Shown here piece by piece: positions 42,890-53,879 of a DNA stretch of 64,000 nucleotides. Position 1 is the first letter of the stretch. Every line of letters starts with the position of its first letter. This DNA is from Dipteris shenzhenensis (taxonomy: Eukaryota > Polypodiophyta > Polypodiopsida > Gleicheniales). The stretch is from assembly GCA_047967505.1 (NCBI GenBank), contig CM106538.1, one strand, 5' to 3'. The position numbers and the translations under genes are program-made. The notes under the pieces are model-generated. The model saw only the letters and a list, made by a program, of their open reading frames with translations. It did not search any database and was not told the origin of the DNA.

Positions 42890-44660
42890 CTAGAGATCAT
42901 AAGGCATGCTATTGTAGAGAGCCTTGTACTCTTCAAGTGATAGCAAGTACAAGTTTCTCTCTCGCTTAATGGATTCTAGTGGAAACTTGATTGACCTTAC
43001 AAGATGGGAATATAATATGACCTCAAGTTTGTGATCAAGAAGCTTGTAGTGGCAGTCACCGTGATGACCATAAAAGAGACCCTTTAAAACAAAGGAGTTT
43101 GTAGCAATTATGTTGCCCCAAGAATCCTGTGTAGCCTTTTGGATCTTCCCCTTAGCTTTGGCACACTTCAAGATGTAGAATTCAATGCCCTCTTCATTTT
43201 CTACCTCTGCATTCACTGCGAAGTGGTCCCCCACACAAAGAGCATCGCTAAGCATTTCATGATGCCATTCAAATAGAGGCCCCTCAATGAGTTCCTCATG
43301 AGTCTCCAAAACACCTACATTGTCAAGAAAAATGATGTGATATTCCCAACTGGGCACATGCTTCGTATTGGTGCAGTGTCCTCAAGACTCTTGAATAGAA
43401 GCATTACAGTAGCACGACAACCTTTTCATAGCTATTTGACTAACAACCCCTTGTGCAGCTCCTCGAATACAATGCATGGATTTTGTTTGTGGCATAGGTT
43501 GACAGTCCCACTATTTAGATCTTTCAATATCTCCTTCCTTAACAACCCAAAACACTCGTGCTACATTTGTCTCCTTAGATGCATAGCTGGATTGATCCCC
43601 ATGAGACAAGTTGGCCCTCCAAAGTTCCACGACATCTCTTACATTTTTTAAGGTGGCTCTATTTGTCTTTAGTTGTGCTCTCTTCACAACATCCCTAGCC
43701 CCATCGTGCTCGCCCTTTACATGTCCATATCTAAAGAAACTCCATGTCATCTTCAAACCCACCAGCTGTTCAAATCTAGAAATGAAATAGAAAGGTCTTC
43801 TAGCCTTGAATTGAGAGGCTGCTCCATCCGACCAAACCCAATGCCTAATCAGTTTCAACCATTGACTGGACAACCAGCTATGATGTAGCATAAAGCAATG
43901 CTAGACAAAGAGGGTGTCGTGCACCTTGTCATCTAAAATGAAAAAACAAAATATCTTCTTCACCTCAGATCCAATATAGACATATGTTATGTGGACAAAA
44001 ATTGTAACCTGGCTGGAGTGCTAGTGCATGGACTAAACCTCGTTTCGCTCCTTAAAAGAATAGGTCTCTGTGAAGTGCACCATTGAAACCACATCTTTAG
44101 AAAACCTCAGCACACACTCTTTGAACTGTTCAACCTGCCACCTGCAAGTGTAATTATGCTTGATGAATATTTTGAGGTGTGCCTTCATCAACTGTATAAG
44201 TTCGTTGCAATACATCTCCTTGCCAATAAGGTCTTTCCTTTGCTTCTTTTTCCCCTACACCATGGTTCCTGTCTCCACATTCTGGAATACCTTCACCATC
44301 ACATTTCTAGAAACGAAATTCATCTCATGTGGGTAGCATGCCATTTTGCATGGGCCACATTTTTTGCAGTCACTCAAAAGACACCCATGATGGTGGTAGT
44401 AGGCTTCAAGAGGTTTGGGACACAACACAGAATTCCAAAGACTACTGACATCCATGCTAGCATGTTGAACAGCTTTGTAGCCACACTACCCTTCACTATT
44501 TCCACATACCTTACAGTCACAGTTGTAGCATGCTCCATGAATCCCAAAACTCTTGGTTGACTACATCCTTCGAAAAACACATTTGCACATGATAAATGTA
44601 GTAGCATGTGTACATGTCCTTCATCTTTCAAATGAAATAGGGCTTTAAGCACTCAAATGG
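42890..44660 (-). pseudogene. DDE-like transposase, copy 2 (fuller)
   Basis: Minus-strand order: HLKIFIKHNYTCRWQVEQFK and VLRFSKDVVSMVHFTETYSF, then KERNEV, stop, SMH, and QVTIFVHITYVYI (44,215-43,950). Next come HDTLFV, stop, HCFMLHHSWL, then HWVWSDGAASQFKARRPFYF and GHVKGEHDGARDVVKRAQL (to 43,670). After that VGDHFAVNAEVENEEGIEFY is in an open 155-codon frame that ends at 42,890 with ESIKRERNLYLLSLEEYKAL. The pattern is the same as in copy 1. In the relatives I recall, the first block reads DFAENYS; here the Asp is His. Candidate acidic residues are the D of SDGAASQFK and of EHDGA. Unknown superfamily; stops and shifts make it inactive. Confidence 0.6.
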
Positions 44661-44770
44661 GCATTGTTGAATCTTGATCTCTAGAAAATTTTCCTTGAAT
44701 AGTTGGAAGAACTCAACCTATGTCGGTGCACAAAACAAAGGGAGCACAGTTGGATAGAAATCACTCTATG

Positions 44771-45025
44771 GATAGTAATCAGTAAAGCACTCCATGGACA
44801 TACTAAGAACTTGTAAAGCAATAACATAGCACGTACAAAGAACTTGTAAATTTTATGCAAAGCACATTACAAGTAGAAAGAATTGGAAAAGCACTCATAA
44901 AGCAATCAAGAAAAACCCAAGCATTCATAAAGCACTGCCAAAGTAGTAACAACCACATGCAAAGCACATGTAAAGCTCATGCACAACACTGCCAAAGCAC
45001 ATGTAAATATCTCCTAAAGCATATA
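44771..45025 (+). repeat. AAAGCAC-type degenerate minisatellite, left part
   Basis: About fifteen occurrences of AAAGCA(C/A) or near variants with CACTGCCAAAG and CACATGTAAAG. The same phrases resume at 50,225, on the far side of the CACTA element. Confidence 0.8.
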
Positions 45026-45132
45026 TTGAAGATGGATGCCAAATGTCATCAATTATATATATGAAATTATGCTTAAGTACATGTGTCAATGGATCTTTAA
45101 AAAAGAAATCTTTGATTTATTAAATCATTAGT

Positions 45133-45430
45133 ATGCACCTGCTCACAATGCTCGACAAGAACAAAAGTATCACTCTCATTGGTCCAAAGTTTGGTGGAGT
45201 CTATTGCAAAGAAACCGCTACTGTCTTTTCTCACCATCGCATGGGGATCATTGTAAACAGTTTGAAACCATTTTACATCAAAAATGAAAATACTAAATCA
45301 TTTGAAATCAATTTCATAGATTTTGCATATGGTTCCACAATAATCCAACTGTGAGGAGAGAAGATTGGTATTCAAAGCACTTGCTCGGCTATCTTGTGTG
45401 AAGTTAGCCATGACTCCACAATCATACATG
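45133..45430 (-). pseudogene. DUF4216 part of TNP2
   Basis: It encodes SQLDYCGTICKIYEIDFK, a TGA, then FSIFIFDVKWF, DSSGFFAIDSTKLW and NESDTFVLVEHCEQV. This follows the DUF4216 pattern LDYYGxIxEIxELDY...FxCxW...GFxxVD...FVxAxQAxQV. It ends at CAG|GTGCAT, a plausible donor. One in-frame stop. Confidence 0.82.
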
Positions 45431-45690
45431 ACTCTCTTTGAATCGATGCGTTCCACACAAAAATGTCATCCGTATGACCATAATGCACTGTACTTTTTGT
45501 ACTGCAAAAGAGCATCATTAAAACAATGAAGATGCATCTATTTTATAGCATATATTGCCACAAACAATCACTCAATTACGTCAAGAGGTAAGAAACTTAC
45601 ATGCATCATACATCTAGATGATAACTCTCACTCGTACTCGTTTATTATCTCTCCATCACATTCGGCTTTACGCAAAGCAGTTGTAGCCAA

Positions 45691-45938
45691 TCAAGTGACA
45701 TGTGAGTGGGGAGAAGGGCAAGATCCCATGGGTGGATATGGTTGCGATCGCCTATACATTACTCTGAATCTCGTCCTTGCATTTATTCTTTCTACTTTGG
45801 TAGCTTCATATCTCTCAATCCACTTTTGCATCTCCTTGCTATTGAGGATAAAAAACTTATTGAATTTCTCCATTTGCTCTTCGCTCATCTTTCTTTCAAT
45901 CCCTTTCCCTTGGGGAACCTCACCAATGATGCGATCAT
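45691..45938 (-). pseudogene. DUF4218 region, second part (interrupted by nested CACTA)
   Basis: It encodes DDRIIGEVPQGKGIERKM, SEEQMEKFNKFFILNSKEMQ and RTRFRVMYRRSQPYP. It is the continuation of the frame that stops at 47,307. Once the insertion and one CAT copy are discounted the two parts meet in frame (NKDD to DRIIG). Confidence 0.88.
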
Positions 45939-47306
45939 CACTACAAGGCATAGGCCCTTTTCCGATGAAAATACCGACGTATTTTACACTAATTTTTTTT
46001 CTTTGACGAGCGTAAAGGTCGTTATTTACATCGTTATAAGCGTCGAAAAAGAACGGTCGCTATATAGCGATGCTAATAAACATCGCTATATAGTGACACT
46101 GGTAAACATCGCTATATAGCAATGATTAAATGAACTTTAAAAAAACATTAGTGGGGCTAAACAGGGCCACAACAAGCGCTGTTTTGCCCCACTAATGTTT
46201 TTTTTTAGTAATTACAAATAAAGTTTTTTATTACAAAATTTCCCTTGTGAAAAGGGTGATACAAAATCGCTCAAATGAACCGATCGAGCGACAGAAGCAT
46301 ATACATATCAAAGATATACAACATTGTTTGTTACAAAATTACCCTTCCAAAAAGGGTGTGCTTGAGAAGAACTTTTCCTCGAGCATTATGACAACTCAAG
46401 TTCACTTGCTTGTGCACATAGTTGATGAGGTGGCCATTGCAGATACCGTTCATAGTCGGTGGATGTTTTTTCTCGAGTAGTTTATGAAAACTTTAAAGGG
46501 ATTTGTAAGACAAAGAGCAAGACCAGAAGCAAGCATGGGAGAGGGATGGCTTGTGCAAGAGTCATTAGTATATATCACGGAGTTTCTTGCATCCACGGAT
46601 CCTGATATGCTGCAAGCTTGGCATAACAAGGATGATGATTGCATCGTCGTGAGGTTCCCCAAGGAAAAGGGATTGAAAGGAAGATGAGCGAAGAGCAAAT
46701 GGAGAAATTCAATAAGTTTTGTATCCTCAATAGCAAGGAGATGCAGAAGTAGATTGAGAGATATGAAGCGGCCAAAGCAGAAAGAATAAATGCAAGGACG
46801 AGATTTAGAGTAATGTACAGGCAATCACAACCATATCCATGGGATCTGGCTCTTCTCCCCACTCACATGTCACTTGATTGGCTACAACTTGCTCTATGTA
46901 AAGCCAAATGCGATGGAGAGACAATAAACGAGCGTGAGTGAGAGTTATCATCTGGATTTAGGATGCATGTAAGTTTCTTATCTCTTGATGTAATTAAGTA
47001 ATTATTTGTGGCAATATACGCTATAAAATAGATGCATCTTCATTGTTTTAATGATGCTCTTTTATAGTACAAAAAGTACAGTGCATTATGGTCATATGGA
47101 CGACATTTTCACACGGAACGCATCGCTTCAAAGAGAGTCACGTATGATTGTGGAGACTTTAGCAAATGTCACTATATAGCAACGTTTGACTAAAGTCACT
47201 ATATAGCAACCCTTAATGAACCCCAATTCCAATACCAATGATTAGTGCCCCGCGCACACTAAACATTGGTACTTAAGTGTCGCAATAGGATTCGTGTGTA
47301 GTAGTG
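45939..47306 (+). mobile_element. Nested CACTA deletion derivative (1.37 kb)
   Basis: Ends are CACTACAAGGCATAGG (45,939) and, reversed, CACTACTACACACGAATCC (47,306). The target duplication is CAT at 45,936-45,938 and 47,307-47,309. Subterminal CTATATAG sites occur at 46,060, 46,086 and 46,112, exactly 26 bp apart, and two more lie near 47,171 and 47,198. Inside there is only a DUF4218 remnant joined to the end regions. It inserted into the DUF4218 frame of the larger CACTA element, of the same family, and interrupts it precisely. Confidence 0.9.
46380..46870 (+). pseudogene. DUF4218 remnant inside the nested CACTA
   Basis: It encodes TTQVHLLVHIVDEVAI, HSRWMFFLE, stop (about 46,480), then FMKTLKGFVRQRARPEASMG, EGWLVQESLVYITEFLAST, NKDDDCIVVRFPKEKG, stop. 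This follows the DUF4218 pattern of HLxxHLVxEV...RWMxxxERxMKxLKxxVRNxxxPEGSxAEGY. The distal part is in another frame. Not functional. Confidence 0.88.
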
Positions 47307-47600
47307 CATCATCCTTGTTATGCCAAGCTTGCGGCATATCAGGATTCGTGGATGCAAGTAACTCCGTGATATATACTAATGACTCTTGGACAAGCCATCC
47401 CTCTGCCATGCTTGCTTCTGGTCTTGCTCTTTGTCTTACAAATCCCTTCAAAGTTTTCATAAACCACTCGAGAAAAAACATCCACTTATTATGAACGGTA
47501 CATATAATGACCACCTCATCAACTATGTGCACAAGCAAGTGCACTTGAGTTGTCATAATGCTCGAGGGAAAGTGCTTCTCAAGCAAGCATATGGCTTCAA
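47307..47600 (-). pseudogene. DUF4218 region of TNP2, first part
   Basis: It encodes FPSSIMTTQVHLLVHIVDEV, NKWMFFLEWFMKTLKGFVRQ, RARPEASMAEGWLVQESLVY and AWHNKDD, open without stops up to the nested insertion. The upstream frame runs into the Lys/Arg/His-rich low-complexity tract, so the true exon start is unclear. Confidence 0.88.
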
Positions 47601-48115
47601 TGGAATCCACCCTCTCTCTTTTAAACATATGCTTTCTCTCTTTTTCTCTTATGCATATGCTTTTTCTTATCTTATGGTTATGCTTATGCATGAGCATATG
47701 TCTGCTTCTCCTTCTCCTTCTTCTTTCCTTCTCTTCTTTTTCCCTCTCTTTTTCTCTTCTTTTCATAAGCATATGCCTATGCCTATGCCTATGCTTATGC
47801 TTATGCTTATGCTTATGCATGAGCATATGCTCATATGCTTATGCATAAGCATAAGCATATGCTTTCTCTCTTTTTCTCTTATGCATATGCTTTCTCTCTT
47901 TTTTCTCTTATGCATATTTGGTTCTTTTACCCTCTTTCAATCTCTTTTTCCCTTTTCTTTCTCTTCTTTTTCCCTCTCCTTCTCTAATGCTTCTCCTTCT
48001 CGTTTGCTTCTCTTATGCTTCTCCTTCTCTTATGCATATGCTTTCCACTTCTTACCCGCTCTTGTTTTTTGTTTTTTGTTTTTGTGTTTGTGTCTACGTT
48101 TGTCCAATCCCCCCA
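47600..48115. repeat. Low-complexity pyrimidine and TATGCT tract
   Basis: Runs of CTTATGCTTATGCTTATGCT (about 47,770-47,845), TTTCTCTTATGCATATGC and CTTCTCCTTCTC. Open frames across it (e.g. to 48,249) are compositional, not genes. Confidence 0.85.
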
Positions 48116-48119
48116 AATT

Positions 48120-49500
48120 AGACATAGGATCACGTCGCACGTCCGACGAGTATGAAAACTCTCGTAGGAGGAGACATCATGATCTCTATTCTTTAGAGGA
48201 CTTTGATTCTACTCAGGTGACACCTCAAGGGCCTACCCCTATGACTTGACTCCTCTTGGACGTTGCACTGGGACTACCCATTCGGGAACTCCTTTGCTCT
48301 AGCAGCCCATGGCTTTGTCGAGAGTCTTGACGAGTTTGTCACACAGATGACCAGTGCAGAGGCAACGAGATTCTTCTCTCTGCTATCCCAGAGGACCTTA
48401 GTAAATCTCTCTCCTACACCGACGGTCGGACGTACCGTCTAACCATCCCCTCTAGCCCCTTTAACATAGGGATCATCACCTGGGCATGCCCATCATAAGG
48501 GAAGGAAGAGTAGGAGGGTTTCTTATGTTGTGCTGACTTAGGAGATGTAGACAGGTTAGCACACTCACATCCCTATAGGTCTCCACTTGGTCCTGAGACC
48601 CAATACCAGTCAGGTCCCTTGCCCTCTCCTACTCCCACTGCTACTCCTCGCTTCAGAAGTGCTCGCACAAACACCACTCGCTCTAACTCTATCACTACCA
48701 TGAGTCCTCCTTACCTGATTGAGGACCTATCCTATCAAATCACGGCTCCTGGAGAGATAATAGAAGATAAAAAGGGTGTAGCAGTGATGGCCACCATGAG
48801 GCGGTTGATGAACCACCACTTCAGGAGCAGAATAGCTACTGAGACTGGCGGTACCAAGATGACCAAAAGAAGCAAGAATTCATCGATGAATTGAAAAGAA
48901 AATACCTTAACCCCCCAAATTAGGAGTTCAATGAAAATTACATGCAAGAGCGCATAGGTTTGGTCTTGAAGCATCATAGGTCAAGCTTGCGTACTTCCAT
49001 CGCAAAGGGGAAGGCTAAACCTACTTGGGCAGACAAAGTTGATTGGAAGTTTTTCAAGAAGCAGAATAGGGACCATCCCGAAATATTCAAGGGTCAGAGG
49101 AGGGCTGCGAGGAGACGGTTGGACTCTATAGGAACTTTGCACTTTGGTGCAGGTAGACAGTTGGCATTCAAGGCAACCGTGGTAAGTCTACTTCTTCTCA
49201 TTTAATGTATTGTTCTATTTGTTTTACTACATATTGCATCCACTTTATCCAGCTCTCGTAAATTGGGCCCACAATAAGCTACGATGGGTCGTCTTCCTAA
49301 CACAGAGATGAGACGCACGTTTTGCATAGGAACAAACCATGGTTTATTGAGCAAGAGGAATTGGGAGTGACGATTGATTGGGTTGAGGTGGCTGTTCACA
49401 CGGTATAAGTCTACTCCTACTTGTAATCTCACTTTTTAAACTGTTTTATTCTTTAAATTTCAATCTAATTTCCAATTAATATGGTTTCACTCTTGGAATC
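48120..49500 (+). pseudogene. Second CACTA gene, TNP1/Transposase_24-like
   Basis: Part 1 (48,619-48,894) is Ser/Thr/Pro-rich (TPTATPRFRSARTNTTRSNS). It is followed by ATMRRLMNHHFRSRIATE. Part 2 (48,942-49,205): VLKHHRSSLRTSIAKGKAKP, TWADKVDWKFFKKQNRDHPE, FKGQRRAARRRLDSIGTLHF, GAGRQLAF. The pattern R-x-S-x-R...W...W...F...R...AR...L...H..G...FA matches the plant Transposase_24-type domain found beside TNP2 in CACTA elements. Part 3 near 49,300 reads HVLHRNKPWFIEQEELG. Intron-like gaps lie near 48,900 and 49,190. Opposite in strand to TNP2. Confidence 0.6.
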
Positions 49501-49649
49501 AAAGCTCGAACGTCCCATTAGCGAAGGTGAGCAGTGATGATGAGGGATTAGGCTTACACAGCTTCGACGAGGGCCAGAGATCAGGCACAGCTCACCAGGG
49601 CCAAGGATCAGGCCAGCAGACAAGGATGAGGAGGACGACGATGATTTGG

Positions 49650-49680
49650 ATGAGTAGTAGTAGTAGTAGTAGTAGTAGTC
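49650..49680. repeat. (AGT)n microsatellite
   Basis: About eight to nine AGT units. Confidence 0.85.
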
Positions 49681-50016
49681 TGCATATACTTCGCCATATA
49701 TATGCTTTTGTATATCGGCTCGTTTGAGCGATTTGTATCACCCTTTTCGGAAGGGTAATTTTGTAACAAACAATCTTGTATATCTTCAACATGTATATGC
49801 TTCTTTTGCGCAGTTCATTTGAGCGATTTTGTATCACCCTTTCCACAAGGGAAATTTTATAATAAAAAACATTCTACACTTTCCACAAGGGAAATTTTAT
49901 AATAAAAAACATTCTTTTGTAATTACTAAATAAAAAACATTAGTGAGGCAAAACATGGCTTGATGTGGCCTTGTTTAGCCCCACTAATGTTTTTTTAAAG
50001 CTTTTGTTAATCGTCA

Positions 50017-50102
50017 CTATATAGCGATGTTTATTAGTGTTGCTATATAGCAACGTTTACCAGTGTTGCTATATAGCAACGTTTATTAGTGTCGCTATAT
50101 AA
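50017..50102. promoter_or_regulatory. Subterminal repeats of the CACTA end
   Basis: CTATATAG or CTATATAA cores at 50,017, 50,043, 50,069 and 50,095, spaced exactly 26 bp and mostly within GTNGCTATATAGCAACGTTT. In CACTA elements such repeats bind the TNPA-type protein; that role here is inferred. Confidence 0.7.
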
Positions 50103-50224
50103 CGACCGTTCTTTTTTGACGCTTATCGCGATGTAAATAACGACCTTTGCACCCATCCAAAGAAAAATTTTTAATGTAAAAAAGGTCGGTATTTCCGTAA
50201 GAAAAGGACCTATGCCTTGTAGTG

Positions 50225-50990
50225 ATGTAAAGCTCTGCCAAAGCACATGTAAAGTACACTTCAAATAGAAAGAAGCGGACAACTTGCCACAAATCATGCA
50301 AAGCACATTACAAGTGGAAAGCAGTGGAAAAGCACTCATAAAGCAATCAACAAAAGGACAAGCAGTCATAAAGTACTGCCAAAGCAGTAACAAGCACATG
50401 CAAAGCACTGCCAAAGCCCATGTAAAGCTCTGCCAAAGCACATGCAAAGCAATCACAAAAGCAAATCAGTGACAAAGCAACACTAAAGCATTGTCATAGC
50501 ACTGAAAAGCACATGTAAAGCACTCCCTCAACTAGAAAGTAGTGTAGAAGCAGCCACAAATCAATGCTAAAGCACTTTCAAAGCAGTCACAAAGCACATA
50601 CAGAGAACTTGTAATTTTCATGCAAAACACATTACAAGTAGAAAGCAGTGGGGGAAAGGCACATAAAGCACTGCCAAAGCCATAACAAGCACATGCAAAG
50701 CACTACCAAAGTAGTCATAAAGCATTGATAAAGCACTGACAACCAGTCAAAAAGTCAAACTATGAAAACATAGTTTTTAAAAAGAAAGCAATGGTAAAGC
50801 AGTCTCACTGACCATGAATCCAATGCCATAGAAGCTTCTAAAGTGAAAAGACAGCCCTGAAGCACTTGCAAGAGCACTTATAAAGTGACAAATCCAACTA
50901 GGCACATGTGAAAACACTTCTAACATTGCTAAAGCACATGCAAAGCACACTGTAAAGCACAAGCAGAAACTAGTCACAAACCATTCTCAA
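50225..50990 (+). repeat. AAAGCAC-type degenerate minisatellite, right part
   Basis: More than forty AAAGCA or near variants. Phrases such as CATGCAAAGCACATTACAAG and GGAAAAGCACTCATAAAGCA also occur in the left part (44,771-45,025). This supports one original array split by the CACTA insertion, or two copies of it. Confidence 0.85.
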
Positions 50991-51150
50991 AGCAGTTACA
51001 AGAGAAGCTATGAGTAGCACAGCCACCACGCAAGAGGACCAAGTGGCATTGACAAAGAAGTCCAACAGAAGATCCACTTGAATGTGTGATTCCTTAACTT
51101 GGAGTCTACATGGCTCCGGGCCATTACACAGCAGTGAGAATGCAACCTCG

Positions 51151-51314
51151 AATCAATTCATCATGGCAAGAACCAGTCTAGAATCAGTTCATTATGGCAG
51201 AAACCAGTTTAGAAGTAGTTCATCATGACAAAAACCAGTCTAGAAGTAGTTCATCATTGCAAAAAGTTGTCTAGAAGTAGTTCATCATGGCGAAAACCAA
51301 TCTAGAAGCAGCTT
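51151..51314. repeat. Six-copy ~31-bp tandem repeat
   Basis: Units start near 51,151, 51,182, 51,211, 51,242, 51,273 and 51,304. Consensus is AGAAGTAGTTCATCATGGCA followed by AAAACCAGTCT. Confidence 0.88.
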
Positions 51315-51540
51315 GTTATGACTCAGACGAGGAATCATGGGGAGGCAAATCCAGACCTGAGGTTCCTCAAGAAGATGGATAGGGTGCTTCATATAGGTTT
51401 TTTTGCTTATCCTCTTTCTAAAAACATCTTTCTTATTGGGGGACACCCGTGTTTCCTGAGTCCAAAATGCAAACACAATATCTTGAACATCCTGTGTGAT
51501 GTTGCTACATTGTTGTTGTTGTCTTTGGCAGGAGGATCAT
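51285..51540 (-). pseudogene. Fragment with the FWxxxTRVSPN unit
   Basis: The frame reads ITQDVQDIVFAFWTQETRVS, then PNKKDVFRKRISKKTYMKHP and IHLLEEPQ. It matches the C-terminal unit of the unclassified transposon protein (TTFWHENTRVS...HIIHML) in copies A and B but is clearly diverged. It is therefore a third member from a different subfamily. No other part of that element is recognised around it. Confidence 0.5.
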
Positions 51541-52600
51541 GACAGCATTCCCTGTTCTTCGATGGGCAAGCGAGATTTTGCAGAGTAGAAGTCTCTTATG
51601 GACACCCAAAATCTTGGAAGCCTTTGCAATGCTAAAATCTTGGCATTCTTGCCCATCAGAATTCATCAACATCATTATAGTAGACCTTTTGAAGAAAACT
51701 TAATCATGGCTCTGTGGTTGTTTGACATGGGTTAAGGTTCTACGTATATTGGTTACGAATGTTTCTACAACAACTGAGCATCTTCGTTGGCACTATGCAA
51801 ATGGTTGATATTGGGATAAAACATGATTTGCGTGAAGATATCCTTTTTGGTTTTCTGAGTCCATTCCCTTGTTTGTTCTTCAAAGAAGGAAACAAGCTCC
51901 TTTGCTATCTTCATCTCTTGTCCATGTCAGATACAACATTTTCCTGATTTGCCAGAGCTCGCTTCACCCTTGCTTTTTGTCGTTGCTTTCTTTTCTTTGT
52001 AGCCTTGTACTCTCTAACAGCGTCTACCTCTTTTTATTGACATGTCAATTGGGTCAATGTCTTTGCAAAAAGTAGCATAAAGCATTGCCATCTAACTCAT
52101 TTGCAATGTCATTTAAGAAATAGAAAAGCAAAGACGTTTCGTGCAGAGGCACAAACTAGTTTTTGATAGGAAATTTGAGTATGAGCTTTGATGGTCCTGG
52201 GGACGCTATTAATTCAGCAATAGTGTTTGCAAATATTTCATTGGTTTGAAGTGCTACTACTCTGCTTTTGTCTTAAGTTGATTTGTTCCTCACTGGTAGT
52301 GGAATTTGCAAACTCCACTCCAGTTAGGATCTCACATCTTCCGGCATCTGTTTGAAGTGCTGCTACTCTGAGGCTGTTTCCAAAAGATAGAATGCAAAGA
52401 AAGAACTAGGAGTTCCCCCCCCCCAACACACACACACAAATTCCAAGTTGCATATTCAAAGTGGGAGGTTCCAGAAAGAGAAGCGGGACTGGCAGTTATA
52501 GTGTCTTTGTTAGTTATGCACCATGGATGTGGGATGTGTTTTTTATTTTTAAATTTACACTCCTGACCACCAGTCTCACAATGAGTTTGAAAGATGCTTT
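51541..52600. other. Intergenic, nothing recognised
   Basis: Only short ORFs. A C-run with (CA)n lies near 52,417-52,438. Confidence 0.45.
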
Positions 52601-52619
52601 TAGAAACACTGCAAACCCC

Positions 52620-53350
52620 ATGCCAACTATAGTAGGATGAAAGAGGAGATGTAGCAAGTGTTTTGTGATGGCATTGAGAAAACTGCTTGCACCATCGTAT
52701 TAGATGGATGGAAGAATGTTAGCAAGTGGCCCTTGATTAACATAATGGTTGTGACATTCAAAGGGGAGGCTTTCTGACAATTGATTGATACAAGTCGTGA
52801 GGCTAAGACATGAGAATTCATTGCAGAGCAGTTAAGTAGATGTATTGAAGATATCAGTCCTGACAATATTATTCAGTTGAACACTGATAATGCCAAGAAT
52901 TGTCAAAAGCCTTAAAAAATAATAAATTGTAGATATTGACATATTTGGGCATCGCCATGATTGTGCCATTTTCTGGACTTAGTCTTGGAGGATTGGTACA
53001 AAACACATGAGACAAACTTCTTCAAAGTTGCCATGGACAAGGCTCAAAAGGTGGTGTTGTGCTTTCTTAACCATGAGCGATTACTAGGCATATTCAGGAA
53101 TCATCAACGTGCGAGTCACCTGCTAGAGCTTCTAAAGCCAGGTGTTACACATTTTGGCATAAACTATATAATGATGGAGCGGTTGTTATTAAAGTAGCAA
53201 GCTCTTGTAACCGAGACACTATTCAGCAGAGAAGCTGTAGAGTGGATGGCCAACACTCAAACAACTCTTGTAATGAATTTGGAGACCTAAAGGCATTGGT
53301 TAATAATCCGGTGTCTCCTAGTTGGGAGCAACATCTCCTATAGTTGTGGC
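52620..53350 (+). pseudogene. hAT transposase (DUF659 and following region)
   Basis: First frame (52,630-52,913): ACTIVLDGWKNVSKWPLINI, MVVTFKGEAF, stop, QLIDTSREAKT, stop, EFIAEQLSRCIEDISPDNII and QLNTDNAKN. The LDGW and TDNA blocks hold the usual hAT catalytic Asp residues. Second frame (52,961-53,197): LCHFLDLVLEDW, NFFKVAMDKAQKVVLCFLNH, IFRNHQRASHLLELLKPGVT and YIMMERLLLK, the standard hAT continuation with TRFxT read as THFGI. It ends with EAVEWMANT. The last hAT dimerisation part is not seen. Several stops; dead. Confidence 0.85.
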
Positions 53351-53879
53351 TGCTTATATGAGATCATCCAAAGCTGCATGTGTAGGTACATCACCCATCT
53401 ATGTGTCTATTCCATCTTCTAAGTCAATCACTTTTTAGGACTCTATACAGACCTTGGGCTACTTGACAAAGGTGTTATCTCATCATCAATAAACATACAA
53501 TCAGGTTCTCTTCCAATTTTTTCTGATGACCTTGCCTGTTCATTATCAAAATCAACTTTCCAAAAAGGAGAATGGGGCTCAAGCCCTGGGCTAAGGCCAG
53601 GAGTCTTCACATGTGCTATGTTTCCCAAGAAAGATGTAGGCTTAGCAGTAAATGCCTATGCACATGCAAGTACTCTAGGCTTGTCTGATGATCCTGCCTG
53701 TGAATTATAAGCAAAGACTGCATCCACAGAACATGCCAAATTTCAAACGGAGATTTTATCTCGGTGGAAAAAACATGTGCAAACTAATGCAATAACACAT
53801 TTAGTAATCATGTAGTCATGCACAGACAATACATTTTGCTGCAACCATAGGGATTGTTGCACAAGAAATTGTTGAAAAA
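53351..53879. other. Intergenic, nothing recognised
   Basis: TGATGACCTTGCCTGTTCATTAT and TGATGATCCTGCCTGTGAATTAT (near 53,523 and 53,688) hint at an old duplication of about 165 bp. Confidence 0.4.

Larger units (their letters stand above)
45026..50224 (-). mobile_element. CACTA (En/Spm) element, left end undefined, carrying a nested CACTA
   Basis: The 5' end is CACTACAAGGCATAGGTCCT at 50,224 reading leftward, followed by 26-bp-spaced GCTATATAGC subterminal repeats. Minus-strand coding parts are DUF4218 (47,590-47,307, continuing 45,938-45,691) and DUF4216 (45,430-45,133), the C-terminal order of TNP2 transposases. A second gene on the plus strand (about 48,120-49,500) resembles the TNP1/Transposase_24 type. 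The catalytic Transposase_21 part was not found between them. I could not find the expected CACTAC end near 45,030, so the left limit is only where the AAAGCAC array stops. Confidence 0.75.

Noticed and set aside
47386-48249. 287-codon plus-strand ORF
   Set aside because: It runs antisense through DUF4218 and then through a pyrimidine and TATGCT low-complexity tract. The length comes from composition.
45933-50227. Single CACTA element bounded by 45,939 and 50,224
   Set aside because: Flanks CAT and ATG are not a direct duplication, and the frame logic shows that 45,939 pairs with 47,306 (CAT on both sides).
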